Shown here piece by piece: positions 18,678 through 28,152 of a DNA stretch of 64,000 nucleotides. Under the pieces are notes generated by a model that did no database searches, was not told where the DNA came from, and saw only the letters and a program-made list of their open reading frames with translations. Numbering within the stretch: the stretch's first letter is position 1; the number at the start of each line of letters is the position of its first letter. Origin of the DNA: Streptomyces sp. YPW6 (GTDB lineage Bacteria; Actinomycetota; Actinomycetes; Streptomycetales; Streptomycetaceae); contig NZ_CP076457.1 of NCBI RefSeq assembly GCF_018866325.1, positions 7,537,001 through 7,601,000 of the forward strand. Reading direction: 5' to 3'. Position numbers and translations under genes: made by a program.

Positions 18678-20224
18678 ACCAGCCGCCCAACGGCTTCTGG
18701 GCCCAGGCCGCCGCCGACCCCGACCGCACCGTCCTGATCGCCCCCGGCGGGCAGGAGTGGAGCGCGGGCCGGCTGCACGCCGACGTCAACCGCATGGTCC
18801 ACGGACTGCGCGCGGCGGGGCTGCGGGAGGGCGACGCGTTCGCCGTCGTGCTGCCCAACGGCGTCGAACTCCTCACCGCCCACCTCGCCGCCTCACAGGC
18901 CGGCCTCTACCTCGTCCCCGTCAACCACCACCTCGTCGGATCCGAGATCGCCTGGATCGTCGCCGACTCGGGTGCCCGCGTCCTGATCGCCCACGAACGC
19001 TTCGCGGCCGCCGCGACGGCCGCCGCCGACGAGGCGGGGCTGCCGCCGAGCCACCGCTACGGTGTCGGTACGGTCCCCGGCAGCCGTCCGTACGCCGACC
19101 TGCTCGACGGCCACCCCGCCACCGAGCCCGAGGGCCGCACCCTGGGCTGGGTCATGAACTACACCTCGGGCACCACCGGCCGCCCGCGCGGCATCCGTCG
19201 GCCGCTGCCCGGCAGACGCCCCGAGGAGACCCACCTCGGCGGATTCCTCGGCATCTTCGGCATCCGGCCGTTCGACGGCAACGTCCACCTCGTCTGCTCG
19301 CCGCTCTACCACACCGCCGTGCTCCAGTTCGCCGGGGCCGCCCTGCACATCGGCCACCCTCTGGTCCTGATGGACGGCTGGGCGCCCGAGGAGATGCTCC
19401 GCCTCATCGACGCCCACCGGTGCACCCACACGCACATGGTCCCCACCCAGTTCCACCGGCTGCTCGCCCTGCCCGAGGAGGTGAGGGCCCGCTACGACGT
19501 CTCCTCGATGCGGCACGCCATCCACGGGGCCGCCCCCTGCCCCGATCACGTCAAGCGCGCCATGATCGACTGGTGGGGGAGCTGTGTCGAGGAGTACTAC
19601 GCGGCCAGTGAGGGCGGCGGGGCGTTCGCCACCGCCGAGGACTGGCTGAAGAAGCCCGGAACCGTCGGCAAGGCCTGGCCGATCAGCGAGCTGGCCGTCT
19701 TCGACGACGACGGAAACCGGCTCGCGGCGGGCGAACTGGGCACGGTCTACATGAAGATGAGCACCGGCGGCTTCAGTTACCACAAGGACGAGGCCAAGAC
19801 CCGCCAGAACCGCATCGGCGACTTCTTCACCGTCGGCGACCTCGGCGTCCTGGACGCGGACGGCTACCTCTTCCTCCGTGACCGCAAGATCGACATGATC
19901 ATCGCCGGGGGCGTCAACATCTACCCCGCCGAGATCGAGTCCGCCCTGCTCACCCACCCCGCCGTCGCGGACGCGGCCGCCTTCGGCATCCCGCACGCCG
20001 ACCGGGGCGAGGAGGTGAAGGCCGTCGTCGAACCGGCCCAGGGCCACGAGCCGTCGGACGCCCTCGCCGCGGAGATCCTCGCCCACTGCGCGGAGCGGCT
20101 CGCCGGGTACAAGCGGCCCCGCTCGCTCGACTTCGTCGCCGCCATGCCCCGCGACCCCAACGGCAAGCTCTACAAGCGGCGGCTGCGCGAACCGTACTGG
20201 GAGGGCCACCAGCGGCCGCTGTGA
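18674..20224 (+). CDS. acyl-CoA synthetase (AMP-forming, FadD-type)
   Basis: A 516-residue ANL-superfamily ligase that activates a carboxylic acid to its CoA thioester through an acyl-adenylate. Motifs: P-loop MNYTSGTTGRPRG, YYAASEGGG (A5), GDLGVLDADGYLFLRDRKID (A7/A8) and C-terminal DPNGKLYKRRLR with the catalytic Lys. GTG 18674 overlaps the previous stop; AAGGAG precedes it. It resembles actinobacterial FadD ligases of sterol or fatty-acid catabolism. The operator upstream of this two-gene operon supports a link with the 38-44 kb cluster. Confidence 0.88.
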   Translation: MNQPPNGFWAQAAADPDRTVLIAPGGQEWSAGRLHADVNRMVHGLRAAGLREGDAFAVVLPNGVELLTAHLAASQAGLYLVPVNHHLVGSEIAWIVADSGARVLIAHERFAAAATAAADEAGLPPSHRYGVGTVPGSRPYADLLDGHPATEPEGRTLGWVMNYTSGTTGRPRGIRRPLPGRRPEETHLGGFLGIFGIRPFDGNVHLVCSPLYHTAVLQFAGAALHIGHPLVLMDGWAPEEMLRLIDAHRCTHTHMVPTQFHRLLALPEEVRARYDVSSMRHAIHGAAPCPDHVKRAMIDWWGSCVEEYYAASEGGGAFATAEDWLKKPGTVGKAWPISELAVFDDDGNRLAAGELGTVYMKMSTGGFSYHKDEAKTRQNRIGDFFTVGDLGVLDADGYLFLRDRKIDMIIAGGVNIYPAEIESALLTHPAVADAAAFGIPHADRGEEVKAVVEPAQGHEPSDALAAEILAHCAERLAGYKRPRSLDFVAAMPRDPNGKLYKRRLREPYWEGHQRPL

Positions 20225-20328
20225 TCACGGTCGCGGCCCCGGGCCCCGGCAGGGGCGCGCACCCCCGAGGCGCGGTTCGCGCTCCCCGGCTGGCCGAGCA
20301 GCCGTAGCCGCGATGTCCGCCGCCCTGA

Positions 20329-21081
20329 TCAGGCGGCGTACCCGCGCAGCAGGGCGTCCAGGCCGGCGGCCAGTTCACCGGGCCCGCCGCGGTCGGCCAG
20401 CCGGACCGCTGTCGCCCGCAGCCGGGGCAGTTCACCGGCCGGGATCCGATGGAGCCCGACGCGGAAGGCCGGATCGGGCTCGCCCGGGTCGTCGTCCATC
20501 GCGCGCAGCTCGACCAGCAGGAAACCGAGCAGCCACGCGGTGAACCTGCGGTGGACGCGGATGACGTCCGGCTCGCCGAACCCGGCCGCGTGCAGCAGTT
20601 CCAGGACGCGCTCGTCGCTCCGCAGGACGGGCAGGGGCCTCCTGGCCAGCGGGGTGGCCAGCAAGCGGGTGGCCAGGAGCGGCACCACGTGCGGATGGCG
20701 CAGTGCGACGCCGTGGGTGGCCCGTGCGATGCGGTGGAGGCCGGCCCGCCAGTCGGCCCCGTCCGCCGGGCCGGACGCTCGCCCCCCCTCCCCGTCGGGA
20801 CGGTCCGGGCCCTGCGCGAGTTCCCGGTCCACCTGCAGGCAGAACATCTCGACCAGGCCGTCCAGCAGCGCGTCCTTGCCGGGGGCGTAGCGGTACAGGG
20901 CCATGGCCTCGACCCCGAGCTCCGCGCCGAGCCGGCGCATGCTGAGGCCCGTCAAGCCGTCCCGGTCCACGACCTCCAGGGCGGCGAGCAGCACGAGCTC
21001 CCGGCTCAGGCGCCCGTAGCGCCCCCGGTCCCCGGCCCGGCGGGCGGGCCCGTCGCGTCCGTTCCCGTCTTCCTGGGTCAT
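20329..21081 (-). CDS. TetR-family transcriptional regulator
   Basis: A 250-residue repressor. HTH about residues 22-68 (LSRELVLLAALEVVDRDGL, SMRRLGAELGVEAMALYRY, KDALLDGL); the C-terminal two thirds is an all-helical ligand domain of the TetR_C class. ATG 21081 is preceded by AGAGGGG. It is divergent from the polysaccharide operon, and a 23-bp palindrome (21124-21146) lies between them, so it probably represses itself and the glycosyltransferase operon. The ligand is unknown. Confidence 0.88.
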   Translation of the reverse strand: MTQEDGNGRDGPARRAGDRGRYGRLSRELVLLAALEVVDRDGLTGLSMRRLGAELGVEAMALYRYAPGKDALLDGLVEMFCLQVDRELAQGPDRPDGEGGRASGPADGADWRAGLHRIARATHGVALRHPHVVPLLATRLLATPLARRPLPVLRSDERVLELLHAAGFGEPDVIRVHRRFTAWLLGFLLVELRAMDDDPGEPDPAFRVGLHRIPAGELPRLRATAVRLADRGGPGELAAGLDALLRGYAA

Positions 21082-21123
21082 CGAGAACCCCTCTTGACAC
21101 GGAGAAACCTGAGGAACAAAATC

Positions 21124-21146
21124 GTACATATACGTCGTAAACGTAC
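21124..21146. promoter_or_regulatory. palindromic TetR-type operator in divergent promoter
   Basis: GTACATATACG, one spacer base, then CGTAAACGTAC: 11-bp arms matching at 9 of 11 positions, in the most AT-rich stretch between the TetR gene (start 21081) and the glycosyltransferase gene (start 21189). Confidence 0.65.
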
Positions 21147-21188
21147 AGCGCAAGCATACAGTGCCGGGGTCCGGAAGGAGCGCCCGCT

Positions 21189-23018
21189 GTGACGCAGGAC
21201 GAGCTGAAGGCGGCTGATCTCACGCAGGTGGAGCAACATCTGCGGGAGATCTCCGGCGGAAACGTCGTCCGGGTCGCGGCGGAAGGCCCCACGTTCGGGC
21301 ATCCCTACCGGGTCCGCACCGTGCGGAGGACCACCTTCGTGCCCGCCCTCCCCGCACGGGCCAGGCGGGTCCTGTGGGTGATCGCCGCGGGCTGGGCCGC
21401 GTCCTTCGTCTGGTTCTGGCTCTGGTGGCTGCAACCCGGGCACCGGGCGGGCTGGGCCGGACTCGTGGTGAACAGCCTGCTGCTGCTGTACCTCACCGGC
21501 ATCCCGGCCTACTTCTTCGTCACCGCCCTGCGGCTGCGCCGGATCGACCCGGCCCTGCCCGTTCCGCCGATCCCCGTCGCCTTCGCCGTGACCCGCGCGC
21601 CGTCCGAACCGTGGCCGACGGTCCGCCGCACCCTCGAAGCCATGCTCGCCCAGGACTATCTCCACGCCTACGACGTCTGGCTCTGCGACGAGGACCCCTC
21701 CGGGGAGATCGAGCAGTGGTGCCGCAGCCGCGGTGTCCAGGTGTCCTGCCGCCGCGGAATAGGCCCGTACCACCGGGCGACGTGGCCACGGCGCACCCGC
21801 TGCAAGGAAGGCAATCTCTGCTACTTCTACGACCGCTGGGGCTACGCGAACTACGCCGTCGTCGCCCAGCTCGACTGCGACCACGTGCCCGCTCCGACGT
21901 ATCTCGCCGAGATGGTCCGCCCCTTCGGCGACCCCGCGATCGGCTACGTCGCCGCGCCCAGCGTCTGCGACGCGACCGACGGAGCCTCCTGGGCGGCGCG
22001 CGGCCGGCTGCACCGCGAGGCCGTCTGGCACGGCGCGGTGCAGCTGGGACACAGCGACGGGCTCGCCCCGATGTGCATCGGCTCCCACTACGCGGTGCGC
22101 ACGCGGGCCCTGCGGGACATCGGCGGCCTCGGCCCCGAGCTGGCCGAGGACTTCTCCACCACCTTCCTGCTGAACTCCTCCGGCTGGCACGGCGCCTTCG
22201 CCATCGACGCGGAGGCGCACGGGGACGGACCGCTGACCTTCGCCGACATGGTCACCCAGGAGTACCAGTGGTCCCGGAGCCTGACCACCATGCTGCTGGG
22301 CCTGCTGCCGCGGCACCTCGGACGACTGCCCCTGCTGCTGAGGCTGCGGTTCGGCTACGCCCTGGCCTACTACCCGCTGCTCGGCCTCATGGTCGTCTCC
22401 GGGCTGTTCCTCCCGCCGGCAGCGGTGATCACCGGGCTGCCGTGGGTGAACGTCAACTACTTCGACTTCCTCCTGCACTTCTGGGTCATGCCCGTGTGGC
22501 TGCTCCTGACCCTGGCCCTGCTGCGCCGCATGCAGCTGATGCGCCCGCGCAACGCGCCGCTCATCAGCTGGGAGACGTGGCTGTTCGCCCTCGCCCGCTG
22601 GCCGTTCGTGATCTGGGGGCTGCTCGGCGCCGTACGCCAGAAGCTGCGGCCGAGGCCGGTGACGTTCAAGGTCACTCCCAAGAAGACGGGCGGGCCGCGC
22701 CCTCTTCCGGTCATCCTCACGACGCCGTTCGCCGCCATCTCCCTGCCCCTGGCCGCCGTGGCTCTCTACGGCGAACTGAACAGCCCGGCCGTCGGCTACG
22801 TCTTTCTCTGCATCGCCGCCGCGGCGGCCTACGCGGCGGTCGCGCTCGCCGTGCCCGTCCTGCACGTCCGCGAGGCGGCCAGGGCGTCGGGAACCGGCTT
22901 CCCGGAGGCCGCGGCGACGGCTCGGCTGCCCCTGGCGCTCGGACTGGTGTGCGCGATCCCCGTCATCACGTCGATCGTCTTCTACCCGGCCTACGCGGCC
23001 GCCGTCCTGGGGTGGTGA
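21189..23018 (+). CDS. cellulose-synthase-like membrane glycosyltransferase (GT2)
   Basis: A 609-residue processive-type family 2 glycosyltransferase. Two N-terminal membrane helices (about 60-110) precede a cytosolic catalytic domain (about 115-375) with the family Asp residues: DVWLCDEDPSG, LDCDH (DxD) and ELAEDF (general base Asp). The usual Q-x-x-R-W is QEYQW here. At least five helices follow (about 385-600). It should polymerise and export a sugar chain from nucleotide-sugar donors. GTG start follows GGAAGGAG. It heads an operon that makes UDP-galactose, UDP-glucuronate and UDP-xylose. No BcsB- or PilZ-like partner is seen. Confidence 0.88.
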   Translation: MTQDELKAADLTQVEQHLREISGGNVVRVAAEGPTFGHPYRVRTVRRTTFVPALPARARRVLWVIAAGWAASFVWFWLWWLQPGHRAGWAGLVVNSLLLLYLTGIPAYFFVTALRLRRIDPALPVPPIPVAFAVTRAPSEPWPTVRRTLEAMLAQDYLHAYDVWLCDEDPSGEIEQWCRSRGVQVSCRRGIGPYHRATWPRRTRCKEGNLCYFYDRWGYANYAVVAQLDCDHVPAPTYLAEMVRPFGDPAIGYVAAPSVCDATDGASWAARGRLHREAVWHGAVQLGHSDGLAPMCIGSHYAVRTRALRDIGGLGPELAEDFSTTFLLNSSGWHGAFAIDAEAHGDGPLTFADMVTQEYQWSRSLTTMLLGLLPRHLGRLPLLLRLRFGYALAYYPLLGLMVVSGLFLPPAAVITGLPWVNVNYFDFLLHFWVMPVWLLLTLALLRRMQLMRPRNAPLISWETWLFALARWPFVIWGLLGAVRQKLRPRPVTFKVTPKKTGGPRPLPVILTTPFAAISLPLAAVALYGELNSPAVGYVFLCIAAAAAYAAVALAVPVLHVREAARASGTGFPEAAATARLPLALGLVCAIPVITSIVFYPAYAAAVLGW

Positions 23019-23062
23019 GCGCGATGACCTCCCCGTCGGCCTCCCGGCAAGGAGCCGCTTCC

Positions 23063-24133
23063 ATGAACCCGCCTTCCACGATCCTCGTCACCGGCGGAGC
23101 CGGCTTCATCGGCTCCCACGCCTGTGTCGAACTCCTCGACCACGGCTACGAACTGATCGTGGTCGACGACTACTCCAACAGCTCGTCCCAGGTCTTCGCC
23201 CGTGTGGAGAGGATCGCCGGCCGGTTCGTCGGGACCGTGTACGAGCTGGACATCCGCGATCGGCATGCCCTTGCGGCAGTCTTCGACCGTCACTCCGTGG
23301 ACGCTGTCGTGCACTTCGCCGCCCTGAAGGCCGTCGGTGAGTCGACGCGGATGCCCGTCGAGTACTACGACACCAATGTCGGCGGGACGACCACCCTCCT
23401 GCGGGCGATGCACGAACACGGGGTGCACCACCTGGTGTTCTCCTCGTCGTGTTCGCTCTACGGCGACGGCGACGGCGGACCGCTCGGCGAGGACGCCGTC
23501 GTCGGGCCCGGCAGCCCGTACGCGGCCTCCAAGTGGGCGTGCGAGCAGATCCTCGCCGACGTCTGCCGGCGGGTTCCCGGGTTCACGGTGATGGCGCTGC
23601 GGTACTTCAACCCGGTCGGCGCCCACCCCAGCGGACTGCTCGGGGAAGAGCCCCGGGGGACACCGGACAACCTGATGCCCTGCCTGGCGCAGGTCGCCGT
23701 CGGCCGGCGCGAGCGGCTGCATGTGTTCGGCGACGACTGGGACACCCCCGACGGGACGGCCGTCCGCGACTACCTGCACGTCATGGACACGGTCGAAGCA
23801 CATCGCATCGCGCTGGAACACCTTGGAGACGGGCCGGGGATGCACGTGTACAACCTCGGTGTCGGCCAGGGGAGTTCGGTCCTGGAGGTCGTCGCCGCCT
23901 TCCAAGAGGCCTGTGGCAGGCCGATCCCCTACGACATCTTCCCCCGCCGCCCCGGCGACGTGCGCGAACGCGTCGCCGACGCCACCGCCGTGGCACGCGA
24001 CTGGGGCTGGAGGCCCCGGCGGAACCTCGCCGGCATGTGCCGGGACGCGTGGCGGTTCCAGCAGTTGAACCCCTCGGGTCACGCCGGTTCCGCCCGGCAG
24101 ACGAACCGAAAGAGAGTGACGTCATGCGGATGA
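23063..24133 (+). CDS. galE: UDP-glucose 4-epimerase
   Basis: A 356-residue extended SDR enzyme interconverting UDP-glucose and UDP-galactose. NAD site VTGGAGFIGSHACVELLDHG at the N-terminus, FSSSCSLYGD, and the catalytic pair Tyr153/Lys157 (SPYAASKWA). FNPVGAHPSGLLGE is a GalE signature. ATG 23063 has AAGGAG eight bases upstream; an upstream in-frame ATG lacks one. It overlaps the UDP-glucose dehydrogenase gene by ten bases. In this operon it probably supplies a galactose donor. Confidence 0.92.
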   Translation: MNPPSTILVTGGAGFIGSHACVELLDHGYELIVVDDYSNSSSQVFARVERIAGRFVGTVYELDIRDRHALAAVFDRHSVDAVVHFAALKAVGESTRMPVEYYDTNVGGTTTLLRAMHEHGVHHLVFSSSCSLYGDGDGGPLGEDAVVGPGSPYAASKWACEQILADVCRRVPGFTVMALRYFNPVGAHPSGLLGEEPRGTPDNLMPCLAQVAVGRRERLHVFGDDWDTPDGTAVRDYLHVMDTVEAHRIALEHLGDGPGMHVYNLGVGQGSSVLEVVAAFQEACGRPIPYDIFPRRPGDVRERVADATAVARDWGWRPRRNLAGMCRDAWRFQQLNPSGHAGSARQTNRKRVTSCG

Positions 24134-25439
24134 CCGTCATCGGAACCGGATACGTCGGAACGGTGCACGCCGCGTGCATGGCCGACATCGGCCACGAAGT
24201 CCTCGGCGTCGATGCCGACGCCGACCGGATCAGCTCCCTGGCCACGGGGCGCGCCCCCTTCCGCGAGAGCGGTCTGGACGACTTCCTCGCCCGGACCGTC
24301 GCCTCCGGACGGCTGCGCTTCACCACCTCGCTCGCCGAGGCCGCCGCCTTCGCCCGGACCCACTTCATCTGCGTCGGCACCCCGCAGCGCCCCGGCGGCG
24401 AAGCCGCCGACCTCCGGCACGTCGATGCCGTGGCGGACGGACTGGCACGGCATCTGCGGCCGGGCAGTCTGGTCGTCGGCAAGTCCACCGTACCGGTCGG
24501 CACCGCGGCCCGGCTCGGCCGGCGGCTCGCGGCCCCGGTCCCGGACGCCGAGGTCGCCTGGAACCCCGAGTTCCTGCGTGAGGGCTCGGCCGTCCAGGAC
24601 TTCATGCGGCCCGAACGGATCGTGGTGGGCGTGGCATCGGCCCGTGCCGAGGCGGTCCTGCGGAAGCTGTACGCCCCCCTGCTGCGCGCGGGCGTCACGT
24701 TCTTCAGCACCGACCCGGCCACGGCCGAACTCGTCAAGGCAGCCGCCAACTCCTTCCTGGCCACGAAGATCTCCTTCATCAACGCCATGGCCGAGGTGTG
24801 CGACGCCGCCGGGGCGGACGTCAGGATGCTGGCCTCGGCCGTCGGCGCCGACTCGCGGATCGGCGACCGCTTCCTCGATCCCGGGCTGGGATTCGGCGGC
24901 AGCTGCTTCCCCAAGGACATCAGAGCGTTCGCGGCCCGCGCCGAGGAGATCGGCGCCGGTGAGGCGGTGGCCTTCCTGCACGAGGTCGACCGGATCAACA
25001 CCCGCCAGCGCGAGCGCACGGTCAGCAGGGCCAGGCGCCTCGTCGGCGGATCCTTCGACGGCCGGCGGATCGCCGTGCTGGGCGCCTCGTTCAAACCCGG
25101 CAGCGACGACGTGCGCGACTCGCCCGCCCTCGCCGTCGCCGAATCCGTACGGAAGGAGGGAGCCACCGTGCGGGTGCACGACCCGCAGGCCCTCGACAAC
25201 GCCCGCGCCGCACGTCCCGACCTGGCATACGCCCTCGACATCCCCAAGGCGTGCGAACACGCGGACCTGCTGCTGCACCTCACACCGTGGCCGGAGTACC
25301 GGCGGATCGACCCCGCAGCGCTCGCCCCCGTCGTCCGCCACCCGGTGCTGCTGGACGCCCGGAACTGCCTGGACGACCGGCCCTGGCGCGCGGCCGGCTG
25401 GACCCTGCACGCGCTGGCCCACCCCACAGGAGGCACGTC

Positions 25440-25443
<4 letters not shown>
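24124..25443 (+). CDS. ugd: UDP-glucose 6-dehydrogenase
   Basis: A 439-residue enzyme oxidising UDP-glucose to UDP-glucuronate with two NAD+. N-terminal Rossmann fold MTVIGTGYVGTVHAACMADI, FICVGTPQRP, and the active-site motif GFGGSCFPKDI with Cys261. The C-terminal UDP-binding domain has VLGASFKPGSDDVRDSPAL. It overlaps galE upstream and shares ATGA with the decarboxylase gene downstream, so product and next enzyme are tightly coupled. Confidence 0.93.
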
Positions 25444-26432
<989 letters not shown>

Positions 26433-26436
26433 TCCC

Positions 26437-28080
26437 ATGCGCGGAGCAGCCGTCACGACCGCCGCCGCGGCAGCGGTCCTCCTCCTCGCCGGGAGCGGGT
26501 GCGGCACCACACCGCACTACGCGCCGCCGTCCGCCACCTACCACGTCGCCCCCGACGGCGACGACCGGAACGCGGGCACGTCCCCCGACGAGGCCTGGCG
26601 CACCCTCGACCGGGCCGAACGGACCGGGCTGGAACCGGGCGACAGGCTGCTGCTGAAGGGCGGCGCCCGCTTCGCCGGCAGCATCACCGTCGGCGAGGAC
26701 GAGGCGGGCGACGCGGACCGGCCCGTGACCATCGGCTCCTACGGCGGGGGGCGCGCCACGGTCGCGGCGACGGACACCCCCGGCATCTCCGTGCACAACA
26801 CGGCGGGCGTCGCGATCCGCGACGTCGAGGTGACCGGAGCGGGCAGCTCCTACACGCGCGAGGGAGGCATCAACCTCTACAGCGACCTCCCGGGCGGCGA
26901 GAAGCTGGAAGGGGTGGCCGTCACCGATGTGGAGGTCTCCGGGTTCCGGGCGGGCATCGCGGTGGGCGGCACGCAGTCCGGCTCCGGGTTCCGCGACGTG
27001 ACGGTCCGACAGGCCGAACTGCACGGGAACAAGGACGTGGGGCTGCTGACGTACGGCCCCGCGTTCGACGCCGGCAAGCCGGCGTACGCCCACCGCGACG
27101 TCCGCATCGAGGAGGTGGAGGCCCACCACAACACCGGCGATCCCCGGTTGACGGACACCCACTCGGGCAACGGCATCATCCTGGGCGGTGTACGCGACGC
27201 CACGGTCCGTGACTCCAGCGCCCACGACAACGGCACGCGCGCGTCGGCCAAGGCCCCGGCAGGACCGGTGGGCATCTGGGCCTACGACGCGGCCGACATC
27301 GTCCTGGAGCACAACACGTCCTACCGCAACCACACCGGCTCGGCGGTGGACGGTGCGGGCTTCGGCCTCGACGCCAACGTCACCGGCTCGACGATCCAGT
27401 ACAACCTGGCGTTCCAGAACGACGGGCCCGGCTACTACGTCTACACGGACAAGAAGAACGGCGCCCACATCCAGAACACCATCCGCTACAACGTCGCCAC
27501 CGAGAACGGACGCAAGCTGCCGGTCAACGGCGCCCTGGCCGTCCACGGCCAGGACATCCGGAACCTCGACATCTACCAGAACACCCTGGTGATGTCGGAT
27601 TCCCCCAACGGGCCGGGGCCCGCCGTACGCCTGCGGGGCGGACAGACCGGTGTGGCGCTGCGCAACAACATCCTCGTCACCGAGCACGCCCCCCTCATCA
27701 CCGCGGAGGCGGGCCTGGGCACCCGCGACGTGATCCTCCAGGGAAACGACTACGCCGCGTCGGCGGGTCCGTGGAGCATCGACTGGGCCGGCCGTTCCTT
27801 CGCCGGCCTGGGCGCCTGGCGCGACGCGACGGGACAGGAGCGGGTCGACGGACGGCCCTCCGGGCTGAACGCCGACCCCTGCTTCGCCGGAGGCGCCTCC
27901 CCGGCCGTCCGCTCCGCGGCCGACGCGCGCCTGATCGTGCCCGACTGCGCCTCGCTCGCGGGCAGGGGACTGGACCTGCGGGCCCTCTTCGGCACCGACG
28001 CGGGCGCCGTCGACTACTTCGGCAGGCCCGCGGGCACGCCGCCCCCCATCGGCGCCGCCGTCCCCTCGGCTCCGCGGTAG
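26437..28080 (+). CDS. beta-helix repeat lipoprotein
   Basis: A 547-residue exported protein. The signal ends in LLLAGSGC, so it is probably a lipoprotein anchored at Cys22. YHVAPDGDDRNAGTSPDEAW starts a DUF1565-like segment, and residues about 90-440 are right-handed parallel beta-helix coils (IEEVEAHHNTGDPR, IVLEHNTSYRNHTGSAVDG, IYQNTLVMSD). Such folds bind or cleave polysaccharides, as in pectate lyases and alginate epimerases; active residues cannot be assigned. It starts four bases after the decarboxylase gene, so it probably modifies or binds the product of this operon outside the cell. Confidence 0.85.
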   Translation: MRGAAVTTAAAAAVLLLAGSGCGTTPHYAPPSATYHVAPDGDDRNAGTSPDEAWRTLDRAERTGLEPGDRLLLKGGARFAGSITVGEDEAGDADRPVTIGSYGGGRATVAATDTPGISVHNTAGVAIRDVEVTGAGSSYTREGGINLYSDLPGGEKLEGVAVTDVEVSGFRAGIAVGGTQSGSGFRDVTVRQAELHGNKDVGLLTYGPAFDAGKPAYAHRDVRIEEVEAHHNTGDPRLTDTHSGNGIILGGVRDATVRDSSAHDNGTRASAKAPAGPVGIWAYDAADIVLEHNTSYRNHTGSAVDGAGFGLDANVTGSTIQYNLAFQNDGPGYYVYTDKKNGAHIQNTIRYNVATENGRKLPVNGALAVHGQDIRNLDIYQNTLVMSDSPNGPGPAVRLRGGQTGVALRNNILVTEHAPLITAEAGLGTRDVILQGNDYAASAGPWSIDWAGRSFAGLGAWRDATGQERVDGRPSGLNADPCFAGGASPAVRSAADARLIVPDCASLAGRGLDLRALFGTDAGAVDYFGRPAGTPPPIGAAVPSAPR

Positions 28081-28152
28081 CGGGCCGGACGCCCCCCTCA
28101 CCCGACCGGATGCGACGCGCTGACCGCGTGCCTACGATCGGAGGGGAGGCGC

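Noticed and set aside
26437..28080. Beta-helix protein as a defined pectate lyase or alginate epimerase
   Set aside because: The fold is clear but no catalytic signature of a specific enzyme can be seen, so only the fold is named.
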